Positions 12,120-24,430 of a stretch of DNA of 64,000 bases are shown here, in pieces (within the stretch, counting starts at the first letter, position 1; each line of letters opens with the position of its first letter). The notes under the pieces are model-generated. The model was not told the origin of the DNA. It did no database searches and saw only the letters and a list, made by a program, of their open reading frames with translations. Both the position numbers and the translations under genes were made by a program. Source of the stretch: Leguminivora glycinivorella. Its lineage: Eukaryota > Arthropoda > Insecta > Lepidoptera > Tortricidae. The DNA is taken from NCBI RefSeq assembly GCF_023078275.1, contig NC_062979.1, forward strand, positions 20,317,848 to 20,381,847. Direction: 5' to 3'.

Positions 12120-12322
12120 GAAGCTTCTACTAAGAGTTTCGACGTTTTAATAGTACATTATGATACAAGTGCGGAAAAGAGGAAGTTCGAAACGAGTGGC
12201 GATATATAAAACACGACAGGAGTTGGAATTTCCTTTGCGCACGTATATCGTACGACGTTTTTCAGTACAGATGGCCCTTTGAAGTTTCGACCTGAGAAAA
12301 AGTTAACTACCTTGCGCACTAG
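12120..12322 (+). repeat. interspersed repeat family Q
   Basis: Shares gaaattcgaaac(g/t)agtgg, a run near 'aaaacacgac' and 'tttcgacctg' type blocks with 61058-61190 in takeout intron 4. No frame. Class unknown. Confidence 0.4.
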
Positions 12323-12323
12323 T

Positions 12324-12535
12324 AAAATAAATAAATAAATAAATATTGGGGCACACCTTACAGAGATCAACCTAGCCCCACACTAAGCAGAGCTTGTACT
12401 ATGGGTGCTAAGCGACGATATACATGCTTATACAGATAAATACATACTTAACTATGTACATAGAAAACATCCATGACTCCGGAACAAATATCTGTGTTCA
12501 TCACACAAATAAATGCCCTTACCGGGATTCAAACC
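12324..12535 (-). repeat. SINE family A copy (minus)
   Basis: (AAAT)n tail, then the reverse of the conserved body (gcacaccttacagagatcaa, gggtgctaagcgacgatata) up to ccgggattcaaacc. The head is truncated at the B box. Confidence 0.75.
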
Positions 12536-12959
12536 ATCTGTTTCAGACATAGTCTACCGGTCTGCGGCGTAGGTTATGGCCGTGCCATCGGAGGCGACTT
12601 TCCGGCAGCTTATCCGCTAATGTTGCGTAGTATACGAGTAAGTAAAATTTTTCGTAACATTTATACGAACTACGCTAAAACATCAGAAAACCTTGGTAGA
12701 GGCTCAAAAGAGCAATTTCTAGGTAGGAAAGTTTTTGCAGTTACGTTTTAATTTCGTTTTTGCGCTTAGAAAAAGTAATTGGATAGTAATGTTTTAAGTT
12801 TTTATTGACGCAGTTCACACGAACAGACTGTTCTGTAAACTGGCAGACAGGTTTTACTAAGCATTCGACTTCTGTAAAATATACCCGTGTACCGCTTTTG
12901 CTAGCGAATCTGACGCTATCTAGCGAGTAGAAGTATTGATAGCCGAACCTGGTGACCGC
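12536..12959. other. intergenic, nothing recognised
   Basis: Short spacer between the SINE and LINE fragments; no motif found. Confidence 0.4.
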
Positions 12960-13135
12960 TCACAGATGTAAGAAGCGCTTGGCATCCGTTAGCTCGTTGG
13001 GTGGACGACATCCGGAAAATTGCGGGTCACAACTGGATGAGACTAGCTCAGGACCGGGATACATGGCGTACTAGAAGAGAGGCCTATGCTTAGCAGTGGG
13101 CGATAAAGGGCTGATATGATGATGATGATGAACCT
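12960..13135 (+). repeat. LINE protein C-terminus fragment (type G)
   Basis: Reads RWVDDIRKIAGHNWMRLAQD with following RDTWRTRREAYA, then a stop and a (GAT)n tail at 13118-13132. Near-identical to the minus-strand copy at 28196-28370. Confidence 0.7.
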
Positions 13136-14003
13136 GGGTACGTAGCCAAATGCCCAAAGTTTACGATAATATCGGTATCGTAGAGCTATCTCTATCGCTC
13201 TTCCTTCTTTGCGTGGGTGTGGCAGAGCCAGACTGGGTTTCGTCACTTTCGATCGGCGTCTAGCGTCAACGATTGTCATTTAATCTAGGCCGGCTGGTCG
13301 AACCACATAACCTCCTACGCTAAAGCGGTCTCTTAAGAAGTTTGACTAAATCTTTACAAGAATCTTTAGTTGAATTAGAATTTAATTAGACCTATGTCCT
13401 GAGAAAACACAATAACTCAGCTCATTTATTTTAAAGAAACTATTGCAAAGTTAAACAGATCTAACTTCAAGTTCAGTTTTATAATGATACAACCTTTTAG
13501 ATCAAAACAAAAGTGTCTAAGAGTCAAAGTCTTTGACAAAGACTAAAGGTCGTCCCACACTATTTCTCCAAAGATATGAAGACATTTGCTGCACCATTCA
13601 TCGTAGTTTGAAATAAAGGAGTCCCAGACGAAATGAAAAGGATTATTGTTTTAGTTTTATCTTAATCTAACGATATAAGCGTCGGTGTGTAACGTTGTGG
13701 AACAGAGGAACAGTGGAGTAGACTGTAGTAGAATACTGTTTTTTTTTTTAATTCGATATATTTACAGTTTATGTTCGGCTCGTCAAACTTACGTTTAACG
13801 GCGAATTACTAGGTATATTTTGTTTCACTTTTGGTCGTAGTCAGTTAACTGGCGAATAATTTTAAACATAATTTTATTTGGGTCCATTATAATAATATTT
13901 TTAAGATAAGGTATTCAAACGGCACGACACGGCTCGGCAGCGGCATATTATTGAATATAGGCAGATAGACACTAAGAGATTTCTTTTTCTTCTTTTTCTT
14001 CTT
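13136..14003. other. intergenic, nothing recognised
   Basis: AT-rich, short frames only. Confidence 0.4.
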
Positions 14004-14262
14004 TTTTGTTTTTTTTTTATGTTTTGTTACATTATTGCTTAGTATAAATATATCATCGGTATCATCGGTATACTGTCATGCTATGGGAATTTGGATGTAT
14101 GATTAAGTTGGGCATAATTTTTTTCTTTCATAATTTATTATGTAGCTATAAGTGAGAACCTGTAATTGGTTTTGTACTTTTATTGTAATTTTTTAGATAC
14201 ATATAGCGCTGTTGGTTTTCCATGAAACAAAATAAAATAAAATAAATAAATAAATAAGTATT
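14004..14262 (+). repeat. LINE 3' end with (AAAT)n tail
   Basis: AT-rich, ends ttggttttccatgaaacaaa followed by aaataaaataaataaataaa, the usual 3' end of a retroposon. No protein part visible. Confidence 0.4.
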
Positions 14263-14831
14263 GGTTGAAGAATAAGAAATTAAAAAAAAACGTATAATAT
14301 TTTATCCTACTAAGGACCAAGGTCCTACCTATAGTACTTATTCAGTTCGATGAAATTTAAATAATATTCAATCGGAACAGAGTAGCATTTTTTTGGTTCG
14401 TTAAATTTTCAAACAAAACCAAAATCAATTCTATTCCCTGATGACTTTTATCTTGCCGCCAAATCCTTCAGAAATAACCGAATTAAATGAAACTTCAAAA
14501 TTCAAACAGCTCTATGACTCTAGTTTATGGTATATTGCCGTCAGTTTTTAGAAACTAATTTTAGATACTTATTTTTAAGGATTTGTGTTTTTTTGTCCAT
14601 AATGGCATCACCGTCCATTATAGGGTATTTTACCTTAATTAAAATTTATTTAAAGTCACAGTTAGGGAAATAATTATCAATTTGTTCAATATTTTGATGA
14701 TCATAGATTAGAATGATAGTGTCAGTTCAACTGGTTAAATTAGTTTAGGGACTTTTTAACATACCTCATAAATAACGTGACTATTTAGGAAAGTAGTTGA
14801 TTATTAGATATTTAAATGGATCTTGGCTATC
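14263..14831. other. intergenic, nothing recognised
   Basis: AT-rich spacer between two retroposon 3' ends. Confidence 0.4.
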
Positions 14832-15303
14832 ATTTTTTTTTTAATACTACGTCGGTGGCAAACAAGTATACGGTCCGCCTGATGTAAAGCGGTCACCGTA
14901 ACCTATGGACGCCTGCAACTCAAACAGTGTCACATGCGCGTTGCCACCCCATTAGAAACTTGTACACTCCCTTTTGCTGTGTTAAGTACACAGCAAAAAG
15001 GAGTGTACAAGTTCCAAGGAGGGTTCGGGTTGCCGACGACTCAAAGGACAATAGACGGAACAAGTTAGTTCCGTAAGTCCTCCCGTCATCAGCACACCGC
15101 ACCCTCGTTGAGCTCTGGCAGCCTTACTCACCGGCAGGAACACAACACTATGAGTAGGGTCTAGTGCTATTTGGCTGCGGTCTTCTGTAAGGCGGAGGTA
15201 CTTCCCCAGTTGGGCTCTGCTCTAGATTCGAGCGAGACGATATCCGCTGTGCTGTGCCCTACCACACAAAGCGGAATATCATTCGCTATGCCCTACCTCC
15301 TAA
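14832..15303 (-). repeat. retroposon family E copy (minus)
   Basis: T-run at 14832-14842 is the reversed poly(A) tail. It is followed by cgtcggtggcaaacaagtat and about 450 bp nearly identical in reverse to 46517-46991. An internal hairpin (acttgtacactccc...gtgtacaagt) is conserved in both copies. Confidence 0.8.
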
Positions 15304-15360
15304 TTTATTATTTGTCTTGCCAAAACTTATTAAATACCAACCAGGCCCTCTCTAACGTCA

Positions 15361-15594
15361 TATACCGGGTGGAATAAAAAGGACCTGTCAGACTTCGTAT
15401 AAGTAGTGACTTTTGAGGTCATAATGGACAACTTTAATTATGGGACATAGAAATGAGCGGCACGTCAGTCGAAGTGTATACACCCAAATTTTTTGTGCGA
15501 TTTCCGTATTGGTCCCATAATAAAAGTTGTTCATTATGACTCCAAAAGTCACTATACAAAGTTTGAAAGGCCCTCTTTATTTTCACCGTGTATA
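15361..15594. mobile_element. MITE with TATACCGGGTG ends
   Basis: TATACCGGGTG at left and CACCGTGTATA at right begin about 80 bp of paired arms (tgacttttgaggtcataatg against its reverse). 234 bp, no frame. Confidence 0.7.
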
Positions 15595-16193
15595 ACTCCT
15601 AACTGTATTAAAACCGACTCCATTCACCCCTGTGCTTCTCTAGAAGACATTTCGTGGTCTCAGTCATTAATTATATGCCGTGCTTTGTCCCTCAGGCTCT
15701 CGGGTCCATTGTGACAATATTTGGGTCGCGCCTTTCAAAATGGATCCACACAATGGAGGCTACATAGACGGATCATCCTCGTTGATGGGAAAGTACAGGT
15801 AACAAACTCTATAAGATTATAAGCCCGATCTTTTGATAGCTTTGGAACGACAGTTTAAGACGATTATGAATGAGAAATTTAAAATAAAGAATGTGCTTTT
15901 CCAATGAATTAGAGATATGAAATTATTGCTTGGGTTAAGTAGTTTAATCACATACGAATGACAATATTACAATACATATAAGTTATTAAACGATAAAAAT
16001 TCTCGTATGTGTGTATGTATGTATGGACTCGCGTGTGAGAACTTAAGCTGTGGTAGGCCGTATAAGACGACAGTCATGTCTTCATTATAGAATCATAAGC
16101 ATATTGGTACTAAAACAAAATTAAAATTTAATTAAATAAATTGAAATTGAAAATTGAATTGCTAACAAGGAATATGTGTGTCAATAACGAAAT
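15595..16193. other. intergenic, nothing recognised
   Basis: Somewhat GC-richer around 15600-15770, then AT-rich. No assignable motif. Confidence 0.4.
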
Positions 16194-16574
16194 GTGATAA
16201 GCAGAATGCGTGGTAGCCTACACATTCATAATACATTGTTTTATAGTAAAGTTTTGGAATATATTCGTATCCTAGCTATCCTTACTGCGCTGGCTCAGCG
16301 ACCTGAAGTGGATCTTGCCTTGGACATTAGACTTCGACATATCTTGTGCAATCTGATGTCATCCAGTCCCTCAAATGTCTCACAGGTCTTTCTGGATCTC
16401 ATGGAATCATCGGTAGGTACCAGCACAAATGAGTATGGCAAAAGAGTATGGACAAGTGCCTTGCCACGCGCTTTGAATAGATTTCCATATGATTCAATCA
16501 TAGAAAATAGAACAGATAAGCAAATAGTAAAGTCATATAAAAGTATGTTGCTGAACAATTTACCTAATCTCTGA
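16194..16574 (+). pseudogene. possible LINE C-terminal frame, 126 codons
   Basis: An open frame ending GKRVWTSALPRALNRFPYDS and then SYKSMLLNNLPNL, followed by AT-rich sequence with AATAAA (16731) and a T-run. The 'LP...FKS-LxxxL' ending is like LINE reverse transcriptase C-termini, but I find no certain motif. A short host exon cannot be excluded. Confidence 0.3.
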
Positions 16575-16778
16575 ATTGACATAAATGTAGTTAAAATGTA
16601 AGTATATTATTATAATACTAACTTTGAAACTGTAATGTAATGCATGATCTCAATTAGACCTAACTCAATTAGAATCTAAATAATAATAGATTAAGAGTTT
16701 TGTTTGTAAAATTCTATAAAAAATTACTGAAATAAACAGTTTAATTTTTTTTTTTCTTACCGGACTATTTTTAATTAT

Positions 16779-17010
16779 TATAAATGGTCTTACTCTTGGC
16801 CACATATTAGCCAAAGGCAAAGACGTGGCCTATAATAGAGAGCTCGCCCAGAAGATGCCTGTTCACCCTAGATTTGAAGGTTGCCGGGTTATATGAGCTC
16901 GGAAATATAGCAGCCGGCAAGTAATTCCACTCCTTGGCAGTGCGTATAAGAAAAGAAGAAGCAAAGCGCTTCGTGCGAATTCACAGTCAACCACTTTGAA
17001 TCCTAGGCCA
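16779..17010 (-). repeat. LINE protein C-terminus fragment (type H)
   Basis: Minus-strand reading gives FLIRTAKEWNYLPAAIFPSS and YNPATFKSRVNRHLLGEL, a common LINE C-terminus in insects. A short inverted copy of its flank (gtggcctaggattcaaa) occurs at 17090-17108. Confidence 0.65.
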
Positions 17011-17108
17011 CTCTAAAACCCTGTCTTATTGACACCGTGCTGTATTTGTCAAAGAAGTCACTTCGACGTTTCTGTGAAAGGGTCCTACAGTGGCCTAGGA
17101 TTCAAATT

Positions 17109-18460
17109 GATTATTTTACTTTTTTGGTAAAGCAATAATAAGTAGGACAAGGAACTATTTCTGAAAGAAGATTTTTAAAGTTCAACTATTATCATCATTC
17201 AGTTGGCGTAAGATTATAATATATTTACATATTCATTAAAATTATCATTCAGCTACCATTTTAAGTGCATAGTAGTAATTTAATGCATTAATAAAATTAC
17301 TACCACTTAATTAATTGTAGATTAAAAACACGTCGTCTTAATTAAAACGCATCATCGTAAAGTACTAAAACCATTCACTTTTACGACAATCGATTTAAAT
17401 TGGTATTGGTAAAGAAAATTTGCCTGTTTATGATACAATTATGTTTTCATCACATTTGCTGTTTAAAGGTATCATTGCGTCTACGTGTACTGAAGCATCA
17501 TGTACTATTTTATTCCCAAGGGAATAATGGATTTAGTTTTAAAAATTAATAAAATCCGTACAATACTTCAGGCAAAGGATGTTATTTGACTATTAAGCTA
17601 CAAAATATATAATACGGTATGAAAAATACATTTTATTTATGTTTTACAATTATTTCAGTGTGTTTTGTATTTATTTCGTAAATTTAACTCAGATATGTTT
17701 GTCTCTTATAAATCGAGAGGCTGGCAACCTGTCACTGCAATGTCACAACGAAAAACTAGGTTTACCTTGGCCGCTGATCCTTCATATTGACCGTACCCAT
17801 TTCACATTTTTTGGATCTTCATTAAGCAGCTATAACATAAATCCGCTTCGTCAACGGGGCGTTCCACAAAAAGTTGTCCCATTTCGCCAAGGTGCAGAAC
17901 CTGGAACGCTTGAGAGTCTAATTGACGTGGCCATGTTGGTACCCCGGGCACGTTTGACAATTAATTCAGCTGCCATTGACGTGACATGAATGGACTAGCA
18001 TTCCTGACTTTAGATTTTTATGATGTTGATGAGGAATAAAACACGGTTCTTGGTTTTGTAATTGATAAAAGTATTTTTGATGATTAATAATTTATTGTAT
18101 AATATTATAAGTTAGTGAATTATTTGTGTCTTTCTACCAGAATAAGGATATTCTTACAGATGAAACGCAGTTAACGCCCCCAAGGCATATAACGCCTTTG
18201 AACGTTTCTGAAACTAGAAATACGAAATAGTTATGTAGTTAACAGATTTGGAACATGTTGATCGGATTTTTGTTTCGATATCATGCGCCTGTAGATGTTT
18301 CCTACAGCAACCTTGTTTGCTGCATTATAGTAACATTTTTTCAGTTTGATAATGTAGGCCGATCGGTATAACTCCCCGATTTCGAATACAATCAACAGCA
18401 ACACCGCTTCGCATTACTACGGCAGTACCAACTACTAACTGATAATGTAGTCTGTATAAT
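17109..18460. other. intergenic with one small repeat fragment
   Basis: Apart from the family F fragment at 17716 nothing is recognised. The 17639-17989 frame overlaps that fragment and is not credible as a gene. Confidence 0.4.
17716..17760 (+). repeat. retroposon family F fragment
   Basis: gagaggctggcaacctgtca plus ctgcaatgtcacaac, identical to the core of the family F copy at 41181-41215. Confidence 0.5.
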
Positions 18461-18668
18461 TATGAGGGTCCTTACTGTGTCTTCTTTCCCTTTTGTCAGC
18501 AAGTGCCACAAACCAGGTCATCGACGAACTTGCAACCATCTCCAACGCACTTTCGCCACTCCGTCCGCTATAGATCATACGTCTTTTTCTAATTGTATTA
18601 ATGACATAAGGACGGGTAGTCTATCTCGCGGCGACATATTCTCGCGCTAACTGCTGTTCATGTTCATA
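18461..18668. repeat. partial copy of the 18.8 kb tandem unit
   Basis: tatgagggtccttactgtg is repeated at 18780. The following ctttcccttttgtcagcaag...ggacgggtagtctatctcgc matches the 3' half of the units at 18835 and 19181 with small indels. Confidence 0.75.
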
Positions 18669-18834
18669 ACTCGAAAACTAAGAGGTACCAGCGACGATAA
18701 CTCGCGCTAAGTAAGCCGTGTAGCGATGTACTGAGTTACATTTCTTCCCTATTTAATATTCTTTGCATGTACTTAAATGTTATGAGGGTCCTTACTGTGA
18801 CAAGAACACTGACTTACATTGCCACAGTATATCG

Positions 18835-19180
18835 AATAACCATCATGGTTAGCACATGATTGCCGCGAGAGTATGTCGCCGCGGGATAGATCATACTACT
18901 ACTAGCCTTAGAGTCTATTTCAGACGATTTATGGTGCAATGTCCGAGAGACATTGCTTTTGATGGCAAATGCGAGAGCGACATATTTTGCCACATAACTG
19001 ACAAGGGAAGCTTGTAACTGATTGCGACGTTTCGCTATGGTGTTTTCTTTCCCTTTTGTCAGCAAGTGCTGCAAACCAGGTCTCATCGACGAACTTGCAA
19101 CCATCTCCAACGCACTTTCACCACTCCGTCCGCTATAGATCATGTCTTTTTCTAATTGTATTAATGACATAAGGACGGGT
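18835..19180. repeat. tandem duplication, unit 1 (346 bp)
   Basis: Starts aataaccatcatggttagca and ends ggacgggt. Repeats directly as unit 2 with near identity. Its left part gccgcgagagtatgtcgccg pairs with ctcgcggcgacatattctcg after unit 2, so the block looks like an inverted-repeat transposon whose centre was duplicated. Confidence 0.85.
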
Positions 19181-19535
19181 AATAACCATCATGGTTAGCA
19201 CATGATTGCCGCGAGAGTATGTCGCCGCGGGATAGATCATACTACTACTGGCCTTAGAGTCTATTTCAGACCATTTATGGTGCAATGTCCGAGAGACATT
19301 GCTTTTGATGGCAAAATAGACCTATGCGAGAGCGACATATTTTGCCACATAACTGACAAGGGAAGCTTGTAACTGATTGCGACGTTTCGCTATGGTGTTT
19401 TCTTTCCCTTTTGTCAGCAAGTGCTGCAAACCAGGTCTCATCGACGAACTTGCAACCATCTCCAACGCACTTTCACCACTCCGTCCGCTATAGATCATGT
19501 CTTTTTCTAATTGTATTAATGACATAAGGACGGGT
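19181..19535. repeat. tandem duplication, unit 2 (355 bp)
   Basis: Same as unit 1 apart from a 9-base insertion (near 19316) and few substitutions. Minus-strand frames of 118 and 77 codons in both units are alike and not recognised as a known protein. Confidence 0.85.
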
Positions 19536-19569
19536 AGTCTATCTCGCGGCGACATATTCTCGCGCTAAC

Positions 19570-21654
19570 CCTGCTGTTCATATTCATACATGCATGTCGA
19601 TGGTCCATCCGATTCATTAGAGAGGTCAATTATCGTGCTTGCATTGAGAGCAGTAATTTGTGCGTATTCGTATGGACAATGAAACTGAATCAACTCCCAT
19701 TGTACGGGTGAACTAATTGGGATTGTATAATTTTTGGCCGTGTTAAATAAACGGATGTTAGTGTTTGTAAATATTAAAACTAAATAATGTAATTCATTAA
19801 ATGTACTTATCGTATATACCTTGAAATTTTAATACGTTAGTCAATATGGATATTATATATATTAATTCAAATGTCTCAGGATATCGCATGATATTTAATG
19901 ACACACAAGTTATGACAAACACGAGGTAATGTACTGCGAATTCTGGCAAAGTGTCACTTACAACGTCAATGACAACAATAATGGCGTCCATTGAAGCTAA
20001 TATTTATTTTATATGCTTCAAATACAGCGAGAAGTTGCATTGCAGGACATTGTTGGGCGTCTAATGACACAAACTGGCGTTGTCAAACACATTTAGCAAG
20101 ATGTCGCAGGATACTGTTGGCGATGTTGCCAGTTGTATTTACCGCAATGTCTCAACTTAACGTACTGTATTGACTAAAAAAAAAAAAAGTAGTAATGTTA
20201 TTCAGTATTCCCATTCACTTTTTTTAAAGAACATAATCCTGAACTAAGTTACAAAATGTTGTCAAAATTAAAACGCTCGATTGAACTAAGAACAGACACA
20301 AAATAATAGGACGCAAAAGTCCGCAATTGTCTAGTACGGATTAGGACAATGTTATTGACACAATGTCGTATCTCAGCGTGTAGATAGTTCTAACGATACG
20401 CCGTTTTGAAATAATACTAATCCTAATTCCTAGACCAATCTTACTTACGAAAGAGCTTATCTCTTGTAGTAATCTATAGTAAGTTAAGACCTTTTACAGT
20501 TGATGCATCTTGGGTAGTGTAAGTATTCTGTCAATAACACGAGTACGCACAATGATAGCCTGCGGCGTTTCTGACAAACATTCCTTGGGCGTGAAGCGTG
20601 AGTCGATAGATAATAATGGTTCCGTATAATTAATCAATCAAGAAATTCTATTCAGAATCTATATTGTATACAGAAAAGGAAAACTTTATTTTTTGCAATT
20701 TTTTTTGTATTTTTAAACAAAAAGGAAATGCTATTCATTATACTGGCACTTAAAATGAGTTTAAATGTTTTTTTTTCTAAAAACCTAATTTTGAAAGATA
20801 GGTCTCACTTTTTGACATCTATTAATGAGGATAGTGAGACTATTCTTCATAATGCCATCAACGCCGCGCGCCGTTAAAATAGCCATACCTACAAACATCA
20901 GTTATATAGACAAAGAAAAAAGGTATTTAATTCGTAACATTCACAAAAAATATGCAGTCAAATTTAATTTTTCAACAGAAAAATAAAGTATTGAAATTGG
21001 TTGGTTAGAATTTAAAACAGAATTCGCAATACATTACCTCACTACTTTCAAGAAAAAATCTACAAGTTATCTTTAAAAGTTAAACAAATGTTGATCAGTA
21101 TAGTCTATATGCATTCCATACATACTTACTACAATTTTCTTTTCATTGACAGACGAAGATACAAGTTTTTTTAAAAGTAGTGACATTTACTTCCTGAAGA
21201 ACTCCAAATTTCTGTTTACCAACACACAATGACGTATAATCTCCTACAAGATGTCATTTCCCCGAAGTTTATTTGCGCCACTAATGTTCCTTTTCTCCTC
21301 TCAGATTATAACAAAGGATGTTTGAATACTTTCAATATCACAGCACGCCGCATGTGACTGATTGTTCAAGCATTGTGTTTAGTGCCAAAACATGAATAGA
21401 ACGATTTGTCTTATAATTTTAGATGATCTCAAACTCAGTATATTGATCCTTTAAGTTTACTTTAGCACAGTATATAAAGAGTACTATCGTACAGTATGGC
21501 CACTCCCGCTCCCCGCTGAAAGTGCCCCCACCCGCTCTCGGTTACCACAAAGTTACCGATTGTCAAAAACGCGAACAGTTGACCTGACATATCTCTCATT
21601 CAAGCATGGTACGCGTTCACCTACACGAGCTTAGAATGTGTGCTAGGAACGCGC
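19570..21654. other. intergenic, nothing recognised
   Basis: AT-rich, stop-dense. No retroposon or inverted-repeat signature that I could support. Confidence 0.4.
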
Positions 21655-21870
21655 CTTTTTCATATATTTGATCGCCAGTGTCCGAGATGTGACTTTAGTA
21701 TCCACACTGTGGTGCCGAGGAACAGACTATACAACACATTTTCCTAGAGTGCCTATTTACTCTATACACTGGAGGCCCCCTCGGAAGACCTGATTAAACT
21801 AAAAGACGAAGTTATATAGTGGATTAATTCTCTGGAGTTAGATTTATGAATAGGCAAGACGACTAAAAAA
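21655..21870 (+). repeat. LINE fragment with zinc-knuckle-like end
   Basis: Reads CPRCDFSIH then, after a frameshift, CGAEEQTIQHIFLECL. This CxxC...H...C ending is typical downstream of reverse transcriptase in R1/Jockey-type LINEs. Broken. Confidence 0.5.
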
Positions 21871-22689
21871 ACTAATTAGTCCGTCAGGATAGATTATCAA
21901 AGAATTTTAGACACGTATTTTTTCTTTTTTCTCGTAAACGAAATATACGACGGTACAGTGCGTTGAACTTTCGCGTGACGTCACGCCTAGGTACAATTTT
22001 TACTTAGAAGTGACGTCACAAGCCCCCACTCCGGAACTATGATGCTCTATATCTTTGTAATTTTTTCATTAATTAGAAAAAGCGAAAAATATGTTCAGTA
22101 TTTTTGGACGATCTAATTAATTAACGACTGTGTGAGGAAGTCGCCAGCTCTTCGATCGACAGAGTCAACGAGACCCTTTAGATTTCTGCAAAAACATGTG
22201 AACGCTAGCAAATAAAGCATGGACCTAAAGTTTCAACGCCAAATGGTATACAATAGCAATTAACGTTTATGAAACCTACCAAAAGTAACTTTACTTTATA
22301 CTTTAAAAATGTGATGTGAAGTAAATTAATAAAACACTGTGTGGTCTATGAAAGCCATTCAAAAGCACACAGAATAAAAGCTTTAACCGCAACAAGTGCC
22401 ATAATCGCCATCATTAAGAAACAGTGGTATGTCACAAAGACCATAAGCACCGGTCTATAAAAAAACCTTCCCCTAGCTCAGTTATGTCACTCTAATCCTC
22501 GAATCAGTCTCATTTAGATCATCAACTCAAAAGACAGTGTGTAGTAGGAGATACGTAATAAGAAATGTATAGACTCATCCGTTAATTATAAGTTTTAATA
22601 AGGAATGAATTATAGATTATATTATTTATATTCACGCGTTGCAAATATGTTGTATGTAGACAACAATTGGTTATCTAAGGCATACGTAT
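21871..22689. other. intergenic, small LINE-like trace
   Basis: gaggaagtcgccagctcttc near 22135 echoes the type I LINE sequence at 31450 in reverse. Otherwise nothing. Confidence 0.35.
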
Positions 22690-23125
22690 ATGATTTTTCC
22701 CCTCACTAGCTCGGAAACACGTGTTTTGTCCTTTAATACCAGCGGGCAAAAACGCATTTTATCCACTAGTGGGTAAAGTAATTTGACCTTGAATAAAGTC
22801 AAATTAACTGCTGTAAAATTGATATAAGTAGGTGAATCTAGTAATAAAGATGATTTACCACCTGTGGAACTACTGGAAGCAGTGATAAACGCATTTATTG
22901 CGTTGTAGTTTCCTCACTATAGTGAGAGGAAAAGTTTTGTGTTACACTCGGGTGCAAATGTATTTTACTTCTCGTGTGTTAAAAAACTCGCAAGTTCAGG
23001 ATTCTATTCTCGAACCACTCGCTTCGCTCGTGGTTCAACTATAGAATCCTTTCACTTGCTCGTTTTTCAATTCCACACTCGGCGTTAAAATACAACTTTG
23101 CCCCCTTGTATAACAAATAACTATT
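22690..23125. repeat. inverted-repeat-rich interspersed element
   Basis: Contains a hairpin around 23010-23035 (gaaccactcgcttcgctcgt) with longer pairing of ggattctat and atagaatcc blocks. Also carries the gtgttaaaaaactcgcaag and cgtttttcaattccacactc blocks. Looks like a DNA-transposon-derived repeat; limits uncertain. Confidence 0.4.
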
Positions 23126-23260
23126 TTTAGGGTGTACTAAAAATATACTGTTCACCCAATTACTTACAGGCAAATACGGCATGCATGTTACGAAGTTACG
23201 CTATTTTTCTATTGTAATGGCAACATTGTTAGCAATTGATCCATGCAAACGATTAATTTA

Positions 23261-23345
23261 CATCATCATCATCCTCCTTTTCCCGGCCTTTTCCACGGCT
23301 CTTGAGAGCTGGGGTCCGTTTTGACAACTTTATTATCCTACATAC
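23261..23345 (-). repeat. SINE family B tail fragment
   Basis: catcatcatcatcctccttt and ccacggctcttgagagctgg are the reverse of the tail at 39750-39812. Only the tail is present. Confidence 0.45.
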
Positions 23346-23520
23346 CTACAGATTGATTTATTATGGGCATTTTCAAAATTTGGTCCCTACAAAAGTGAGT
23401 ACTTTGGTATTAAAGTATGTCTAAAAGGCTCTAATTTTCATTTTTTTGGCTTCTGGCTGCCGGGAAATTTGTATTGAATTAGTCTGTGGCAAGTTCTTGA
23501 ATCCACACAAAGCAAACACG

Positions 23521-23775
23521 GGCATTTTCAGAATTTGGGACCCCCAATTAGCGTAAGTTGTTAACAAAAATTAACTCACTGTCAGTTTTGTGACGATAAA
23601 TTAAGCATGAAATTTCTATAAAAATATTGTTTTTGTGTTAATTACATAATGTTTAAGCGATAATCTACATTCAGAATGTGAAAAAAGTAAATTTTAGACA
23701 GGTTTGAATCTGACAGCGAGTGTATTTTTGTTAACATCTTAGGCTAATTGGGGGATCCCAAATTATGAAAATGCC
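23521..23775. mobile_element. MITE family M1, copy 1
   Basis: About 65 bp imperfect inverted ends: GGCATTTTCAGAATTTGGGA at left against the reverse complement at right, including the gttaacaaaaat and cactgtcag blocks. No frame inside. No clear target duplication. Confidence 0.75.
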
Positions 23776-24150
23776 ATTATGTACACGTACATAACTAAAT
23801 AATATTTGCTTTTCAATGTTAACAATTACCTGTAATTAATTCCTTATCACTCATAACAGATGAGGTTACATATTCCTAATACCGGATCTTAGACTAAGAT
23901 CATCAACCCAAAAGGACAGTGTAATGACATCGTGACTCTCCCCAAGGAATTTTATGAACTTGCGAGGGTCATTATCACGATGTTGATCAGCGTTCCATCA
24001 AACCACACACGATGTTGGACAATTAATCTATCTCAAATATCTATGTTTTATTCGAGGGTGTAACAACGTTTAATAATGTTGACAAGTTCTCGGAAGAATG
24101 AATCCTTTCACCTTTTGCGTTTAGATCTGTCACACGGTGACATTCTTTTA
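23776..24150. other. intergenic, nothing recognised
   Basis: AT-rich spacer between the M1 MITE and the (GTCT)n repeat. Confidence 0.4.
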
Positions 24151-24430
24151 AATCGTTTTTAACGCCCGACGCAAAAACGACGGGGTGTTATAAGTTTGAC
24201 GTGACTGTCTGTGTGTATGTCTGGCTGTCTGTCTGTCTGTCTGTCTGTGTGTGTGTCTGTCTGTGGCATCGTAGCTCTCGAACGGATGAACCGATTTTGA
24301 TTGTTTTTTTTGTCTGATAGCTGAGTTAGTCGGGAGTGTTCTTAGCCATGTTTCACGAAAATCGGTCCACTATGTCGCGGTCCCCCGGGTTTTTTCAAAA
24401 TTGTAATTTTATGGTTAGGTTATTCGACTG
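24151..24430 (+). repeat. (GTCT)n-bearing repeat, copy 1
   Basis: cgcaaaaacgacggggtgtt, ataagtttgacgtgactg, a GTCT/GT microsatellite (about 24209-24264), then aacggatgaaccgatttt and gagttagtcgggagtgttct. The same order is seen at 55287-55540. Confidence 0.7.
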
